Below are positions 24,580 through 33,420 of a stretch of 64,000 nt of DNA, piece after piece. The translations under genes were made by a program, and so were the position numbers. The stretch lies in contig JABSRQ010000020.1 in NCBI GenBank assembly GCA_013215055.1, positions 1 through 64,000 on the forward strand, given 5' to 3'. The stretch comes from Pseudomonadales bacterium (GTDB lineage: Bacteria > Pseudomonadota > Gammaproteobacteria > Pseudomonadales > DT-91). Positions within the stretch are counted from its first letter, which is position 1. Every line of letters starts with the position of its first letter. Below the pieces are notes generated by a model that saw only the letters and a program-made list of their open reading frames with translations, had not been told where the DNA came from and did not search any database.

Positions 24580-24855
24580 TTAAAGCGCTAGGCTATTGGT
24601 TTGGTAAATATTCACCTGCTTAAACGCCACATCACGTAACGACAAAATCGCCAGGTATTCCTCATTACTGAAGGTCTTCTCGGCCATAGCCTGATTAGGA
24701 TATTCAATCACTAAAATCAAATATGGCCCAACGTCATTGGATTGAGGAGAAGGTAAATGCCCGGTGACCTGATATTTACCAATAACTACACCGCCATGGG
24801 CTTCTCCATTGGCATTGGACCTGCGTGAATATTCTTTAAACTCCGGTGTATTCAT
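24580..24855 (-). CDS. DUF1330-like small protein, 5' end possibly damaged
   Basis: The 91-aa frame resembles DUF1330 (dimeric alpha-beta barrel) proteins: FKEYSRRSNANGEAHGG, GPYLILVIEYPNQAMAEKTF and SNEEYLAILSLRDVAFKQVNIY match the F..Y......GG, VVIEFPS and SPEYQ.L..LR parts. The natural beginning (a VLVIEATFNPNG strand) is readable upstream in the same frame but without a start codon; an ATG stands one base out of frame at 24887-24889, so either the protein starts internally at 24855 or a 5' frameshift has occurred. Family function is unknown. The opposite-strand LysR relic is next to it. Confidence 0.6.
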   Translation of the reverse strand: MNTPEFKEYSRRSNANGEAHGGVVIGKYQVTGHLPSPQSNDVGPYLILVIEYPNQAMAEKTFSNEEYLAILSLRDVAFKQVNIYQTNSLAL

Positions 24856-24976
24856 GCCGTTAGGGTTAAAGGTCGCTTCTATAACAAGGACATTGAACGT
24901 TTATTACTGGCTAAAAAAATAGATATCTGCCTACAGTTTTTTGTCAGGATAAAAAACGCTTAAACAAAAAACCGTC

Positions 24977-25411
24977 TACCGCCAGCCATTGCTGCCTGTT
25001 GCATCAAGAGCGTTTCTGAAAAACCATCAACAGCCGACAGATATCCAACACTTTTTAGACATGCCTTTGGTTGATTACCACGATACGTATTCAGCCTTTA
25101 ATCACTGGATAAAAAAGAATCAACGAAACCTATACACACAAGCACAAAAGAAACTGCGAGCGGTGACCAGCAGTAATAACGTGGTGCTTAAGCAGTTGGT
25201 TTTACAATGCATGGGCATGGGATTTTTGCATTTAGAATCCATACGCGCTGAACTGGAGACCGGTGAGCTGATACCGATATTTCCCTCAACTCAATATCAA
25301 CCTATCCATGTTGATGTCGATGTCGTGTATAAACGCAAACACGCCCTTGGTTTTGTGCATTTAGAGTTTATCAAACTACTGGAAAAACATAGCACCCGTT
25401 GGATGCAATAA
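24977..25411 (+). pseudogene. LysR-family regulator, substrate-binding domain relic
   Basis: The frame reads LLPVASRAFLKNHQQPTDIQHFLDMPLVDYHDT, LKQLVLQCMGMGFLHLESI and ETGELIPIFPSTQYQPIHVD, the standard C-terminal half of a LysR effector-binding domain (A..Lp..V, G.G.a.lP, G.L..vl..). The DNA-binding N terminus is absent and there is no proper start, so it cannot regulate. It is 120 bp from the divergent DUF1330-like gene, a typical LysR-target arrangement, and is the rightmost clearly decayed gene in the accessory region. Confidence 0.75.
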
Positions 25412-25599
25412 TTAAACGATGAGGCGTGAGGTTTCAGCTAATGAATGACCTGCTGTAAAGAAAGTATTAAACAGCCTCAAGAAAAGTATGCGTAACGGAA
25501 CAATAGCCAATATGCTTATTATTTTTAATATCTGTACATGTTGGTGGAAAATCCCCCCTTCTATACGATAAGCTGAACTTTCATCAAGGGAGCTAAATC

Positions 25600-26040
25600 A
25601 TGACAGATATTCAATACCCGTTAGAGGGTAACTGCCAGTGTGGTCAGGTGCGTTATCACATTCTTCAACCCTTTCTCTATCAGGCTGTTTGTCACTGCAC
25701 CGATTGTCACAAGATGTCTGCCACATCCTTTAGTATTTCTGCAGCCATCCCAAAAGATGCATTTAAACTTATCACCGGCCAATTAAAGACCTATACCAAA
25801 ACCGCCGAATCTGGCCATACCGTAAACTGTTATTTTTGCGCAGACTGTGGCAACCGTATCTATCACCACAGTACGGGCAGCCCGGATATTTACCGCGTTA
25901 AACCCGGCACACTGGAAGATACCCGCATCATCAAACCCGATGTGCATGTTTGGACTCGCAGCAAACAGGATTGGGTAAAAATTCCGGATGACATCCTGCA
26001 GTATGAAACACAGCCGGAGAATCAAAATGCCAATACTTAG
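25600..26040 (+). CDS. GFA/CENP-V-family zinc protein
   Basis: A 146-aa protein with the glutathione-dependent formaldehyde-activating enzyme (GFA) fold. All zinc ligands are visible: GNCQCGQVRY, VCHCTDCHK and CADCGNRIY. Members are often annotated as S-hydroxymethylglutathione synthase, although for many the reaction is unproven. AAGGGAGC stands 9 bases before the ATG. It overlaps the MAPEG-family gene by 14 bp, so both are cotranscribed. A glutathione-linked membrane enzyme next to a GFA protein points to thiol-dependent detoxification. It appears intact. Confidence 0.9.
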   Translation: MTDIQYPLEGNCQCGQVRYHILQPFLYQAVCHCTDCHKMSATSFSISAAIPKDAFKLITGQLKTYTKTAESGHTVNCYFCADCGNRIYHHSTGSPDIYRVKPGTLEDTRIIKPDVHVWTRSKQDWVKIPDDILQYETQPENQNANT

Positions 26041-26461
26041 TCACGATTATTACTGGGCCTTATTAGGTATAGCCATCATCCTTATCACCCTGTTTATACA
26101 ATGGCTTTTTGCCACGGGTTCCAAGGGTGCACTGCCCGATGCAATTCCCGGCAAGACACCTGAAGATATCGGCCATGAGAGTTTTATTTATCGCAGCAAC
26201 CGGACTTTTATGAATTCATTGGAGAATATCTCCATGATGTTAGGCAGTAGCTTTTTAGCGATATTCTCTGGTACGCATGAGTTCTGGACTGCGGTGTGCA
26301 TCTGGACTTTTGCCTGCGCCAGAATTGTTCACATGCTGTTATATTATTTTATTGCAACGGAGAAAAACCCTAGCCCAAGAAGTTACTTCTTTGGACTGGG
26401 ACTGGCGGCTAATCTAGCGTTATTAACGCTTACGGTAATACATTTGATAAGCTTGGCATAA
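26027..26461 (+). CDS. MAPEG-family membrane protein
   Basis: A 144-aa protein with four predicted membrane helices (about 9-27, 66-83, 88-107 and 122-142) and the MAPEG signature region RSNRTFMNSLENISMML, matching the family RxxRAxxNxxE motif that binds glutathione. The open frame extends further upstream, but ATG at 26027 with GGAGA 8 bases before it is the sensible start. MAPEG proteins are membrane glutathione transferases or peroxidases; exact substrate unknown. It is translationally coupled to the GFA gene. Confidence 0.85.
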   Translation: MPILSHDYYWALLGIAIILITLFIQWLFATGSKGALPDAIPGKTPEDIGHESFIYRSNRTFMNSLENISMMLGSSFLAIFSGTHEFWTAVCIWTFACARIVHMLLYYFIATEKNPSPRSYFFGLGLAANLALLTLTVIHLISLA

Positions 26462-26607
26462 TCCATACAACTTTAACGTGCTCTGTTAGCAGCTGTTTAT
26501 TAATATATGCCATACCCTGCTGCTGATGGGAGACAAAACCCAAGGCCTCACTATCGTTTTATAAAGTAGCCTGTTCTGAGCTTGGCTCTGTGTGCTGTAA
26601 AAATGGC

Positions 26608-26850
26608 TTAGCTCTCAGGCAGTAAATCAAATTCCTGCTTTTTAGATTCAAACCATTTTTGCATTTCATCAGGCGTTTTCATCAAATCGCCCATTTCTTG
26701 CATTGCCTTCAGATGCGCAGCATCTTGTTTTTGATGCATTTCCATTCCATGTTGTTTACTGAGCTCAGACATTTCTTCAAAAGTGTTAGCATGAAACTCT
26801 AAATCACAGGCTCCACCTAATTGCTTACAGTTCATCGTTTTCATTTTCAT
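26608..26850 (-). CDS. DUF1059-family small protein
   Basis: The 80-aa product reads MKMKTMNCKQLGGACDLEFHA, TFEEMSELSKQHGMEM, AHLKAMQEMGDLM and QKWFESKKQEFDLLPES, closely following the DUF1059 pattern (MKTMxCRQLGGxCDxxFxxxT, SKxHGMEM). The two Cys in CKQLGGAC may bind metal. The open frame starts earlier, but ATG at 26850 is preceded by a strong GGAAGGGA ribosome site and matches the family start. Function is unknown. It stands alone. Confidence 0.85.
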   Translation of the reverse strand: MKMKTMNCKQLGGACDLEFHANTFEEMSELSKQHGMEMHQKQDAAHLKAMQEMGDLMKTPDEMQKWFESKKQEFDLLPES

Positions 26851-26951
26851 TCCCTTCCGTTTATTGATTCCTTCACATAACAAGCTTGTAAAAATTCTTC
26901 AACGTCACTTTACCGCGATGACTAAATCGATTCAAATCCTATTGGGTATGA

Positions 26952-27182
26952 CTAATACCAATAGAGCATCCACACAGTCTAACCGTTTACCAAAAAATCA
27001 CCTTTAAACGCGCCAATGTGAAAAATATTGTTAAGCAGGCGATTGCGCGTGAGATGGGCACGTATATTGGGGAGATTGTTCGAGAAGATTACGCCAGCCA
27101 GATCTTAGTATTATTAGCATCCTCGTTTAAAAAAGCGGTTAAACATAAAAAACAGCTTAGATATACTGTGCTGGGCATGTGA
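26952..27182 (+). pseudogene. Unrecognised small open frame, probable gene remnant
   Basis: The frame TVYQKITFKRANVKNIVKQ..GEIVREDYASQILVLLASSF ends at TGA 27180-27182. Its composition is protein-like and the helical pattern is regular, but there is no clear start codon or ribosome site (only a GTG at 27018). I do not recognise a family. It may be the end of a lost gene. Confidence 0.3.
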
Positions 27183-27264
27183 AAATCACACTTGTTCTTT
27201 ATACCTTACTAAAGGCATATTCTATTAAAAACAGTTCAAACGGGAGAAGCTAAAAACGATACAA

Positions 27265-28086
27265 TCACTGCGTTAAAACATTGCTGACAAATTCTTTGCT
27301 GACATTCGCCTGGGCCTGCACGGCAACGTCACCCTGCGTTTCAAAATCACTTTTTACCTCAGTAAGAAACTCCCTGATACTGGGTGCCAGCTCAAGTGGA
27401 TCTACCACTTCAGGCTCAACACTGGGAGAAAGCCTGTCAACATCTTCTTGAATAGCTCGCTCAACTGCACTTAATGCTTGCTCCTGCTCGGCTAAACCCT
27501 GCAAGGTATTATCAATAACCCCTAAAGAATTACCGGTCGACTGCTCAATGGAGGAATCCTTCGAAACTACATTCTTGGCATTGATGCCGTTATTCACATC
27601 TGTAGCCGTAGCGCTGTTAATATCACTCAGGCCGCCGTCACCACCTGAATCTTTTCCTGAAAATGGGCTGGAGGTGGTAATTTTACTTACCTCATCCCTT
27701 AAGACATTGGCCTGATCTTCCAAGGCCAAACTTTGGGTATTTTCAACGTCACCGGCTACCGTCAATTCCCTCACTTGCTGCAATTGCTGGCTGATATTCG
27801 TCAAGCTCTCACGGGCGGATTGAGTCTGTGAAAGTACTTCGGATTTTTGCTGCAAGGATTCAAAGTCATTATTGCCTTTACTGCTCAGTTCAACCTCAAC
27901 ACCTGGCACCGTTTTTGGGGGAAGGCGCTCTTCCTGCGGAGAAACACCTGGGGTCTCATCTTTGGCTTTAACCTCGGCTGTGGAAGATACTACACGCTCC
28001 TGAGGCTTAGCCGATGAAATGCTGGAGACCGACTGAAACTGCTGAATCAACTGATTGGATGAAAACGATGCACTATGTAAAGCCAC
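27265..28086 (-). CDS. Flagellin-like secreted protein
   Basis: A 273-aa protein with features of flagellin/FlgL family coiled coils but no surrounding flagellar gene. The segment SLTNISQQLQQVRELTVAG matches the conserved N-terminal D1 helix of flagellins (GL.NI...LQR.REL), and the end FETQGDVAVQAQANVSKEFVSNVLTQ resembles the flagellin C-terminal helix that ends in QAN.S...VL.LL. The middle is Ser/Gly/Asp-rich. The GTG at 28086 preceded by GAGG is preferred over an upstream ATG. It could be an unusual secreted flagellin-type protein, a structural relative, or a regulator-like short flagellin; its location away from fla genes is odd. No signal peptide. Confidence 0.55.
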   Translation of the reverse strand: MALHSASFSSNQLIQQFQSVSSISSAKPQERVVSSTAEVKAKDETPGVSPQEERLPPKTVPGVEVELSSKGNNDFESLQQKSEVLSQTQSARESLTNISQQLQQVRELTVAGDVENTQSLALEDQANVLRDEVSKITTSSPFSGKDSGGDGGLSDINSATATDVNNGINAKNVVSKDSSIEQSTGNSLGVIDNTLQGLAEQEQALSAVERAIQEDVDRLSPSVEPEVVDPLELAPSIREFLTEVKSDFETQGDVAVQAQANVSKEFVSNVLTQ

Positions 28087-28333
28087 GCTAATAACCTCAA
28101 CCGTTATCACAAATATACGGTACACAAAAACACTAGCTCTATCTAAATTTTAGAAGCTAAACCCGCCGTTGAATACGAATATTTATTTATTAAAGCAGCC
28201 TTTCTTTAGCTGTAAAAAGCAACAAGCCTATTAGGGAAGGACAGATATTTCGTTTCATGCATGAATGGTCTTAGCACATGCTGCCAAATCTTAAACGTAG
28301 ATAATCGTATTCCCATCAAGTTATAACAGCTGG

Positions 28334-28960
28334 TTACACCGCCTCATTCCACTGGCCCAATAAACGCCCCAGCATCAGGGATTGTTTCTCCAAATAGATC
28401 AGCTCATCCAGGCTGTCTTTAATGCCAGAGAAATCCAGAATTTTACCTAGCTCGGCCGCTAATTTTTCATCTTTACTATGATGACGATATTCATCCAGTT
28501 TCCAGGTGGTGAAATTCACCACATTTCTGAAAAGACACAGTTTGGTTTCTAAATCCACATGACTGAAATCATCCACATGGCCAAATAATTTAAAATCGGT
28601 GGCTAATAATACCGCGCCGTTTAGCCGAGATGCGGCCAGCGTGGCCGTGCGGGGTTTTTGACTGATCAGCGATAATCCACCCACGACCTGCCCTGCAGAG
28701 ACATGGCCAATAGAGGCCTGACCGTCGATATCATCGGCAAAAACATCCAACTTACCCTGTACCACCGAATAGAACATTCTATCCACCGAGCCTTTATTGA
28801 TAATAACTTCGCCCGGCTCAAGCACAATCACATCGGTGACACTGACTAATAAATCGTGTTGATCTTTATTCGCCTGCAGCAGAGCCTTAAAAAATGAAAT
28901 CTTAGACAAGTATTTTTTAACATCTTGATTTAAATAGTTTTGTAAGGCAGTTTTTTTCAT
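28334..28960 (-). CDS. Cyclic-nucleotide-binding-domain protein without DNA-binding domain
   Basis: The 208-aa protein contains one cNMP-binding (Crp-type) beta-roll: VIVLEPGEVIINKGSVDRMFYSVVQGKLDVFAD, GHVSAGQVVGGLSLISQKPRTATLAASRL and a following helix. No helix-turn-helix follows, unlike Crp/Fnr; the last ~60 residues are helical and rich in charged residues. The cAMP-contacting Glu/Arg pattern appears altered (VVGGLSL..KPRTATL in place of GELAL...RSA.V), so cyclic-nucleotide binding is uncertain. ATG at 28960 with GAGAA upstream is preferred. It may sense small ligands or act by protein contact. No partner gene is adjacent. Confidence 0.8.
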   Translation of the reverse strand: MKKTALQNYLNQDVKKYLSKISFFKALLQANKDQHDLLVSVTDVIVLEPGEVIINKGSVDRMFYSVVQGKLDVFADDIDGQASIGHVSAGQVVGGLSLISQKPRTATLAASRLNGAVLLATDFKLFGHVDDFSHVDLETKLCLFRNVVNFTTWKLDEYRHHSKDEKLAAELGKILDFSGIKDSLDELIYLEKQSLMLGRLLGQWNEAV

Positions 28961-29125
28961 GAAACGTTTTCTCAGCAACTGTCGTGTTTATCTGGTACTT
29001 AATCTTATAAAAAATCCTGGCTGCCAACAAGCCTATAGCAGACGTACGAGTCAGTAAATAATGGATTATCTGACAAAATACACGATACTGTTTAGATAAC
29101 GTCACGTTGTAAAAACATCATCTTA

Positions 29126-29560
29126 ATGGACCTAAGCATGACAAAACTTGATGCATTTGAGCAAATGGGTGGACGCCAAAGCCTTGTTGATATCTGCAAA
29201 CTTTTTTACGATAAGGTCTATGCCGATACATGGCTGAAATTGTATTTTGAACATATCCCACAAGATCATATCGAACGCCAGCAAGTCGATTTCATGCAGC
29301 GTGTACTGGGCGGCGATAATATCTATGCCGGTAAAACGCCGCCCAACGCCCACCCGCATATGTTTATCAGCAATGAATTATTCGATTTACGCCAGAAAAT
29401 TTTGGCCGATACCTTTAAAGAGCTAGGCAGTGATGAACGTTTAAGAGAAAAGTGGCTGACTATCGACGAGACCTTTAGGAAAAGTATCGTTAAAGATTCC
29501 CCCGATCAATGCCATAAACGTTTTAAAACCGATGATATTCTAAACTTCCCCAAACCTTAA
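29126..29560 (+). CDS. Truncated-hemoglobin-like globin
   Basis: A 144-aa single-domain globin of the bacterial group 1 / cyanoglobin type: FEQMGGRQSLVDICKLFYDKVYAD (A-B helices), WLKLYFEHIP, QVDFMQRVLGGDNIYAGKTPPNAHPHM with the proximal-His region (His76/His78), and FDLRQKILADTFKELG. Such proteins bind heme and oxygen or nitric oxide. A second ATG at 29138 would give a slightly shorter protein with a family-typical start. There is no signal peptide. Ddn-like gene follows 80 bp downstream on the same strand. Confidence 0.87.
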   Translation: MDLSMTKLDAFEQMGGRQSLVDICKLFYDKVYADTWLKLYFEHIPQDHIERQQVDFMQRVLGGDNIYAGKTPPNAHPHMFISNELFDLRQKILADTFKELGSDERLREKWLTIDETFRKSIVKDSPDQCHKRFKTDDILNFPKP

Positions 29561-29639
29561 AGCCCACGCAAACATTTATACCACACTGAATTTACGCTAA
29601 GATATGGGCCTATATTCATCGGAAAAAAATGACCTTACA

Positions 29640-30116
29640 ATGGCCAAAAATAAAGACTACGAGTCCATGCCTCCATGGACGGCAAAGCAGGAAAAAATCG
29701 GTAAACGGTTTATAAAATCCATCGCCAAATGGCAAACCAAGGTCTATGAATTAACCGGTGGCCGACTTTGGAATACCTTTTTAGGCTGCAAATGTGCGAT
29801 TCTGACGACCACAGGCGCTAAAACCGGCTTGCCACGCAAGACCCCATTATTGTATATGCAAGATGGCGAAAATATTGTCATGGTTGCCTCCACCGGTGGA
29901 TTTTCCAAAGATCCGTTTTGGTATAAAAACATTCAGAAGAATCCACAGGTACAAGTACAAGTGGGCGCGGTGAAAAAGACCATGACCGCCAGAGAAGCCA
30001 CCAAAGATGAATGTGAGACCTTATGGCCCCAATTAGATGAGGTTTACGAAGGTTATAAAGAATATCGCGCCAGAACCAAGGGTATTCGAAAAATTCCGAT
30101 TCTGATATTTAGCTGA
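29640..30116 (+). CDS. Deazaflavin-dependent nitroreductase (Ddn)-family protein
   Basis: A 158-aa split-beta-barrel protein of the F420H2-dependent quinone/nitro reductase family (Ddn/DUF385). Landmarks are the TGGRLWNTFLGCKCAILTTTGAKTGLPRKTPLLY block and MVASTGGFSKDPFWYKNIQKNPQVQVQVG. F420 binding is expected in mycobacterial members; in gammaproteobacteria cofactor use is not established. ATG at 29640 is preferred over 29604 because it aligns with family starts. It is followed closely by the convergent DUF4056 gene. A luciferase-like oxidoreductase elsewhere in the window is a second F420-type fold. Confidence 0.87.
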   Translation: MAKNKDYESMPPWTAKQEKIGKRFIKSIAKWQTKVYELTGGRLWNTFLGCKCAILTTTGAKTGLPRKTPLLYMQDGENIVMVASTGGFSKDPFWYKNIQKNPQVQVQVGAVKKTMTAREATKDECETLWPQLDEVYEGYKEYRARTKGIRKIPILIFS

Positions 30117-30117
30117 A

Positions 30118-31383
30118 TCAATCGGCATTATTAACAATATGCAGGCTGAGTTGCTCTCCATCTTCAGCCCGATTCATATAAGCGATAGCCTGAAAATCGG
30201 ATTGATTAACCCGGTTTAATGCTCGGTGTTTTTCTGTTGGGTAAGAAAAGCTGGCCTGATATTCAGGTAATATTTGAATCTCCAGTGAGGCCAGTTCATT
30301 AAGTTGAAAACCTTCATATTCACGGGCTAATGTCATCACCCGGGGTTTTACCGCCTCAGGGCAAGCCTGTAGTATTTCAGCACTTAATTTTGATTTAAGT
30401 ATTGTAGGATACGCCGGCGCTTGCTGCTTTACGCTGACATTATAATTACGTTTTAATACCACAAATTTTTCCGGCAATTTAGCATCAGAATCCCACCACT
30501 GCTGATCCAGCCCCTTCATATACGCACGACTTTGATCTAAAGACAGGCTGTGTAAATGTTGTAAGGTATTGCTTAACCAAATATCCATATTTCTGGAATA
30601 CAGTTGATCGGTAGACACTGCATGGCCTGCAATCAATGCGCCGGCGATTTGAGTGCCTATAATATTGGAGTATAAATCTTCTACCGAGTAGGCCGAGGCA
30701 TACTCAGGAAATGCGTCTATCACCGCCAAACCATGCCATTGCGCAATTTCATGCCACACCGACACCTGAAACGCCAGCCACTGTGCCAACGCAATATTCA
30801 ACTGTTTTTGCTGACGCGGGCTAAGCTGAGAATTGTCATAGGCCTGAAGGTGTAAGGGTCTACTGCCCACCTCGGGTGATAAAACCAGCTCCACCTCTTG
30901 CGCCTGGTTAATCAAAATCCAGGTATATAAAAACACCGTCCAATCGGAATAATCACGAATATGGGCGGTATCTAAAAATCCACCTTCGCAGCTATACAAC
31001 AGGCCGTTATTTTCATTAGAGGCCACCTGTCTATCGGTGCCATGGCCTAAGAAACCCGCATCATAGGTATGTGGGCCTACACTGGCCACATCAATAATAT
31101 TAGATACCCGATAAAATGGGATGGTGACGGTGGCAATACTGGGTTTAATATCCATGCCAAAAGCACAGCAGGGGCGTAAATTACTCGGCGGCATTATTTT
31201 TGACGATTGAGTTCTATCCACATCCAGCAGATAGGGATAATGTTTATCCGAACGTAACGCCGCCTCAACGGCATTCGGGCTGGCCGCCATGGTGCGTTTC
31301 CAGGTTTCACGCTGGAAGCTGCAAGCAGAAATGCTCAAGAGCATGGCTGCAATTAGAATTAAACGTACAATAGATAAAGACAT
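30118..31383 (-). CDS. DUF4056 lipoprotein
   Basis: A 421-aa protein with signal peptide and lipobox SISAC near residue 15-19 and the DUF4056 pattern LRPCCAFGMDIKPSIATVTIPFYRVSNI, GPHTYDAGFLGHG, SCEGGFLDTAHIRDYSDWTVFL and a histidine-bearing helix VWHEIAQW. The family is found in gammaproteobacteria and has no known biochemical role. The start is taken at the ATG before the signal peptide; an upstream extension overlaps uvrC and lacks support. It lies 22 bp downstream of uvrC on the same strand, so it may be cotranscribed. Confidence 0.8.
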   Translation of the reverse strand: MSLSIVRLILIAAMLLSISACSFQRETWKRTMAASPNAVEAALRSDKHYPYLLDVDRTQSSKIMPPSNLRPCCAFGMDIKPSIATVTIPFYRVSNIIDVASVGPHTYDAGFLGHGTDRQVASNENNGLLYSCEGGFLDTAHIRDYSDWTVFLYTWILINQAQEVELVLSPEVGSRPLHLQAYDNSQLSPRQQKQLNIALAQWLAFQVSVWHEIAQWHGLAVIDAFPEYASAYSVEDLYSNIIGTQIAGALIAGHAVSTDQLYSRNMDIWLSNTLQHLHSLSLDQSRAYMKGLDQQWWDSDAKLPEKFVVLKRNYNVSVKQQAPAYPTILKSKLSAEILQACPEAVKPRVMTLAREYEGFQLNELASLEIQILPEYQASFSYPTEKHRALNRVNQSDFQAIAYMNRAEDGEQLSLHIVNNAD

Positions 31384-31405
31384 ATTTACTTGTTTACTAA
31401 ACCCA

Positions 31406-33301
31406 TTAGGTCTTATTGAAGCTGGCATAAATATCTTCTGCCACCTTCTCATTAATTGTAGGTACTTTAATCAATTCGCGCACAGGCGCTTCGGTGACCG
31501 CCTTGGCAGAGCCAAAATAACGTAATAACTCTTTACGCCGCTTCGGGCCTACACCGGGAATGCCTTCCAATAAGGAGACTTTGCGTTTTTTATCGCGCCG
31601 CTGGGTATGGCTTTTTACCGCAAACCTATGTGATTCGTCTCTAACATGCTGAATCAAATGCAAGGCCGGTGCATCATCGGCCAGGCTAAACTCACCTTCA
31701 CCATTGGCTAAAATTAATTGCTCCAGCCCGGCTTTTCGCTCGGGGCCTTTGGCCACTCCAACAATTAAGATATCGGTTAAACCATAATTTTGTAAGACGT
31801 CAAAGGCCTGACTCACCTGCCCTTTACCCCCATCAATCAGCAGAATATCGGGGCGTTTTCCTTCACCATCGATCAGGCGTTTAAAACGTCGGCTTAAGGC
31901 CTGATGCATTGCAGCATAATCATCACCGCCGGTGATACCTTCGATATTAAAACGTCGGTAGTCAGATTTAAGCGGGCCATTCTGGTCAAAGACCACGCAG
32001 CTTGCAACCGTGGCCTCGCCAGAGCTGTGGCTGATATCAAAACACTCGATACGCTGCGGCAATTCATCCAGATTCAGCACCTGCTGTAAATGCTCAAAAC
32101 GTTTCATCAGGCTTTGTTTAGCAGCCAATCGTGAGCTTAAATTCTGCTCGGCGGTTGCGATAGCCAAATCCAGCCATTTATCTAATAGGCCGCGCTGGCG
32201 CGTGACAATATCCAGGCGTTTATTATGCTGTGTACTTATGGCCTGGCCCATTTGCGGAAAATCTTCATGGGTCTGGGAACAGACAATCTTACGGGGTAAA
32301 TCGCCGGCCTGCCCACCTAAATAAAATTGGCCAATAAACGCCAATAACACTTCACCCTCCGACTCTTGCACCGTTAATTTAGGGTAAAAACTACGACTAC
32401 CCAATATCCTGCCGCCCCGAACAAATAAGATATGCACACAGGCCTTGCCTGCTTTTAACTCCACCGCAATCACATCAACCTGTGCATTACCGGCTTCAAT
32501 ATACTGATTTTCGGTAACCCGTTTTAAATGCTGAATCTGATCCCGATACTCTGCCGCGTCCTCATACGCCAACTCGGCGGCGGCTACATCCATTTGATCG
32601 GCCAGGTCTTTTAATAATTCGTCACTTTTGCCTTCTAAAAACCAGCGGGTATGCCTGACTTGTTCGGCATAGGTTTCTTTATCTACCAGATTGACACAGG
32701 GGCCGGAACAACGCTTGATCTGATATTGTAAACAGGCACGGGAGCGGTTAGCAAAATAGGATTCTTCACATTGGCGCACCTTAAAGACACGCTGTAATAA
32801 GGTTAACGCTTCTCGCACCGAACTGGCATTGGGATAAGGGCCAAAATACCGGCCTTTGGCACGTTTAGCGCCTCGATGATAAGACAGGCGAGGAAAATCC
32901 CCATCGGATAAAAATATATAGGGGTAGGATTTATCATCCCTGAGCAAGATATTATACGGCGGTCTGGCCGCCTTAATCAGATTATGCTCCAGCAGCAGTG
33001 CTTCGGTTTCGGTGGTGGTCACCGTCACATCAATGTGCTGAATGCGGCTCACTAAAGCCAAGGTTTTATTATTTAAGCCGCGGCTGCGAAAATAACTGCT
33101 AACCCGCTTTTTTAGATTTTTAGCCTTACCAACATACAAAACCTTGCCATCAACACCTTGCATCTGATAAATGCCCGGACGTTCGGTTAAGGTTTTTAAA
33201 TAGGTTTTATGATCAAAAACAGCCGCAGGAATCTCATCACTTAAACCCAGTTCAGGTGCTTGAGGAGATCGGGCAAGGGCATTTTTTTCAGAATCGACCA
33301 T
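31406..33301 (-). CDS. uvrC: UvrABC excinuclease subunit C
   Basis: A full-length 631-aa UvrC, which makes both incisions around DNA lesions after UvrB loading. The N-terminal GIY-YIG nuclease domain reads RPGIYQMQGVDGKVLYVGKA with KNLKKRVSSYF; the tetracysteine-like CxxY/CxGPC zone appears as RACLQYQIKRCSGPCVNLV; a UvrB-binding helix lies near 205-240; the C-terminal RNase H-like nuclease is marked by ECFDISHSSGEATVASCVVF, DILLIDGGKGQV and RDESHRFAV; and a helix-hairpin-helix is at the end (IPGVGPKRRKELLRYF). The 30-residue N-terminal extension before GIY-YIG is slightly longer than usual. Upstream is the uvrY-like regulator, the usual gammaproteobacterial order. Confidence 0.97.
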   Translation of the reverse strand: MVDSEKNALARSPQAPELGLSDEIPAAVFDHKTYLKTLTERPGIYQMQGVDGKVLYVGKAKNLKKRVSSYFRSRGLNNKTLALVSRIQHIDVTVTTTETEALLLEHNLIKAARPPYNILLRDDKSYPYIFLSDGDFPRLSYHRGAKRAKGRYFGPYPNASSVREALTLLQRVFKVRQCEESYFANRSRACLQYQIKRCSGPCVNLVDKETYAEQVRHTRWFLEGKSDELLKDLADQMDVAAAELAYEDAAEYRDQIQHLKRVTENQYIEAGNAQVDVIAVELKAGKACVHILFVRGGRILGSRSFYPKLTVQESEGEVLLAFIGQFYLGGQAGDLPRKIVCSQTHEDFPQMGQAISTQHNKRLDIVTRQRGLLDKWLDLAIATAEQNLSSRLAAKQSLMKRFEHLQQVLNLDELPQRIECFDISHSSGEATVASCVVFDQNGPLKSDYRRFNIEGITGGDDYAAMHQALSRRFKRLIDGEGKRPDILLIDGGKGQVSQAFDVLQNYGLTDILIVGVAKGPERKAGLEQLILANGEGEFSLADDAPALHLIQHVRDESHRFAVKSHTQRRDKKRKVSLLEGIPGVGPKRRKELLRYFGSAKAVTEAPVRELIKVPTINEKVAEDIYASFNKT

Positions 33302-33420
33302 AACGCAGGCTAAAGGGCTTATAAAATAAGAAAAGGCTGAACTAACGGCCTCTATTGTGCCTTAGATTCAGCCAAAAATATATTTTAAAGTAACTATTAG
33401 CGCAGCAGGTATAGCCGCGC

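Noticed and set aside
26952-27182. Possible complete small gene
   Set aside because: Lacks a start codon and ribosome site; listed only as a low-confidence remnant.
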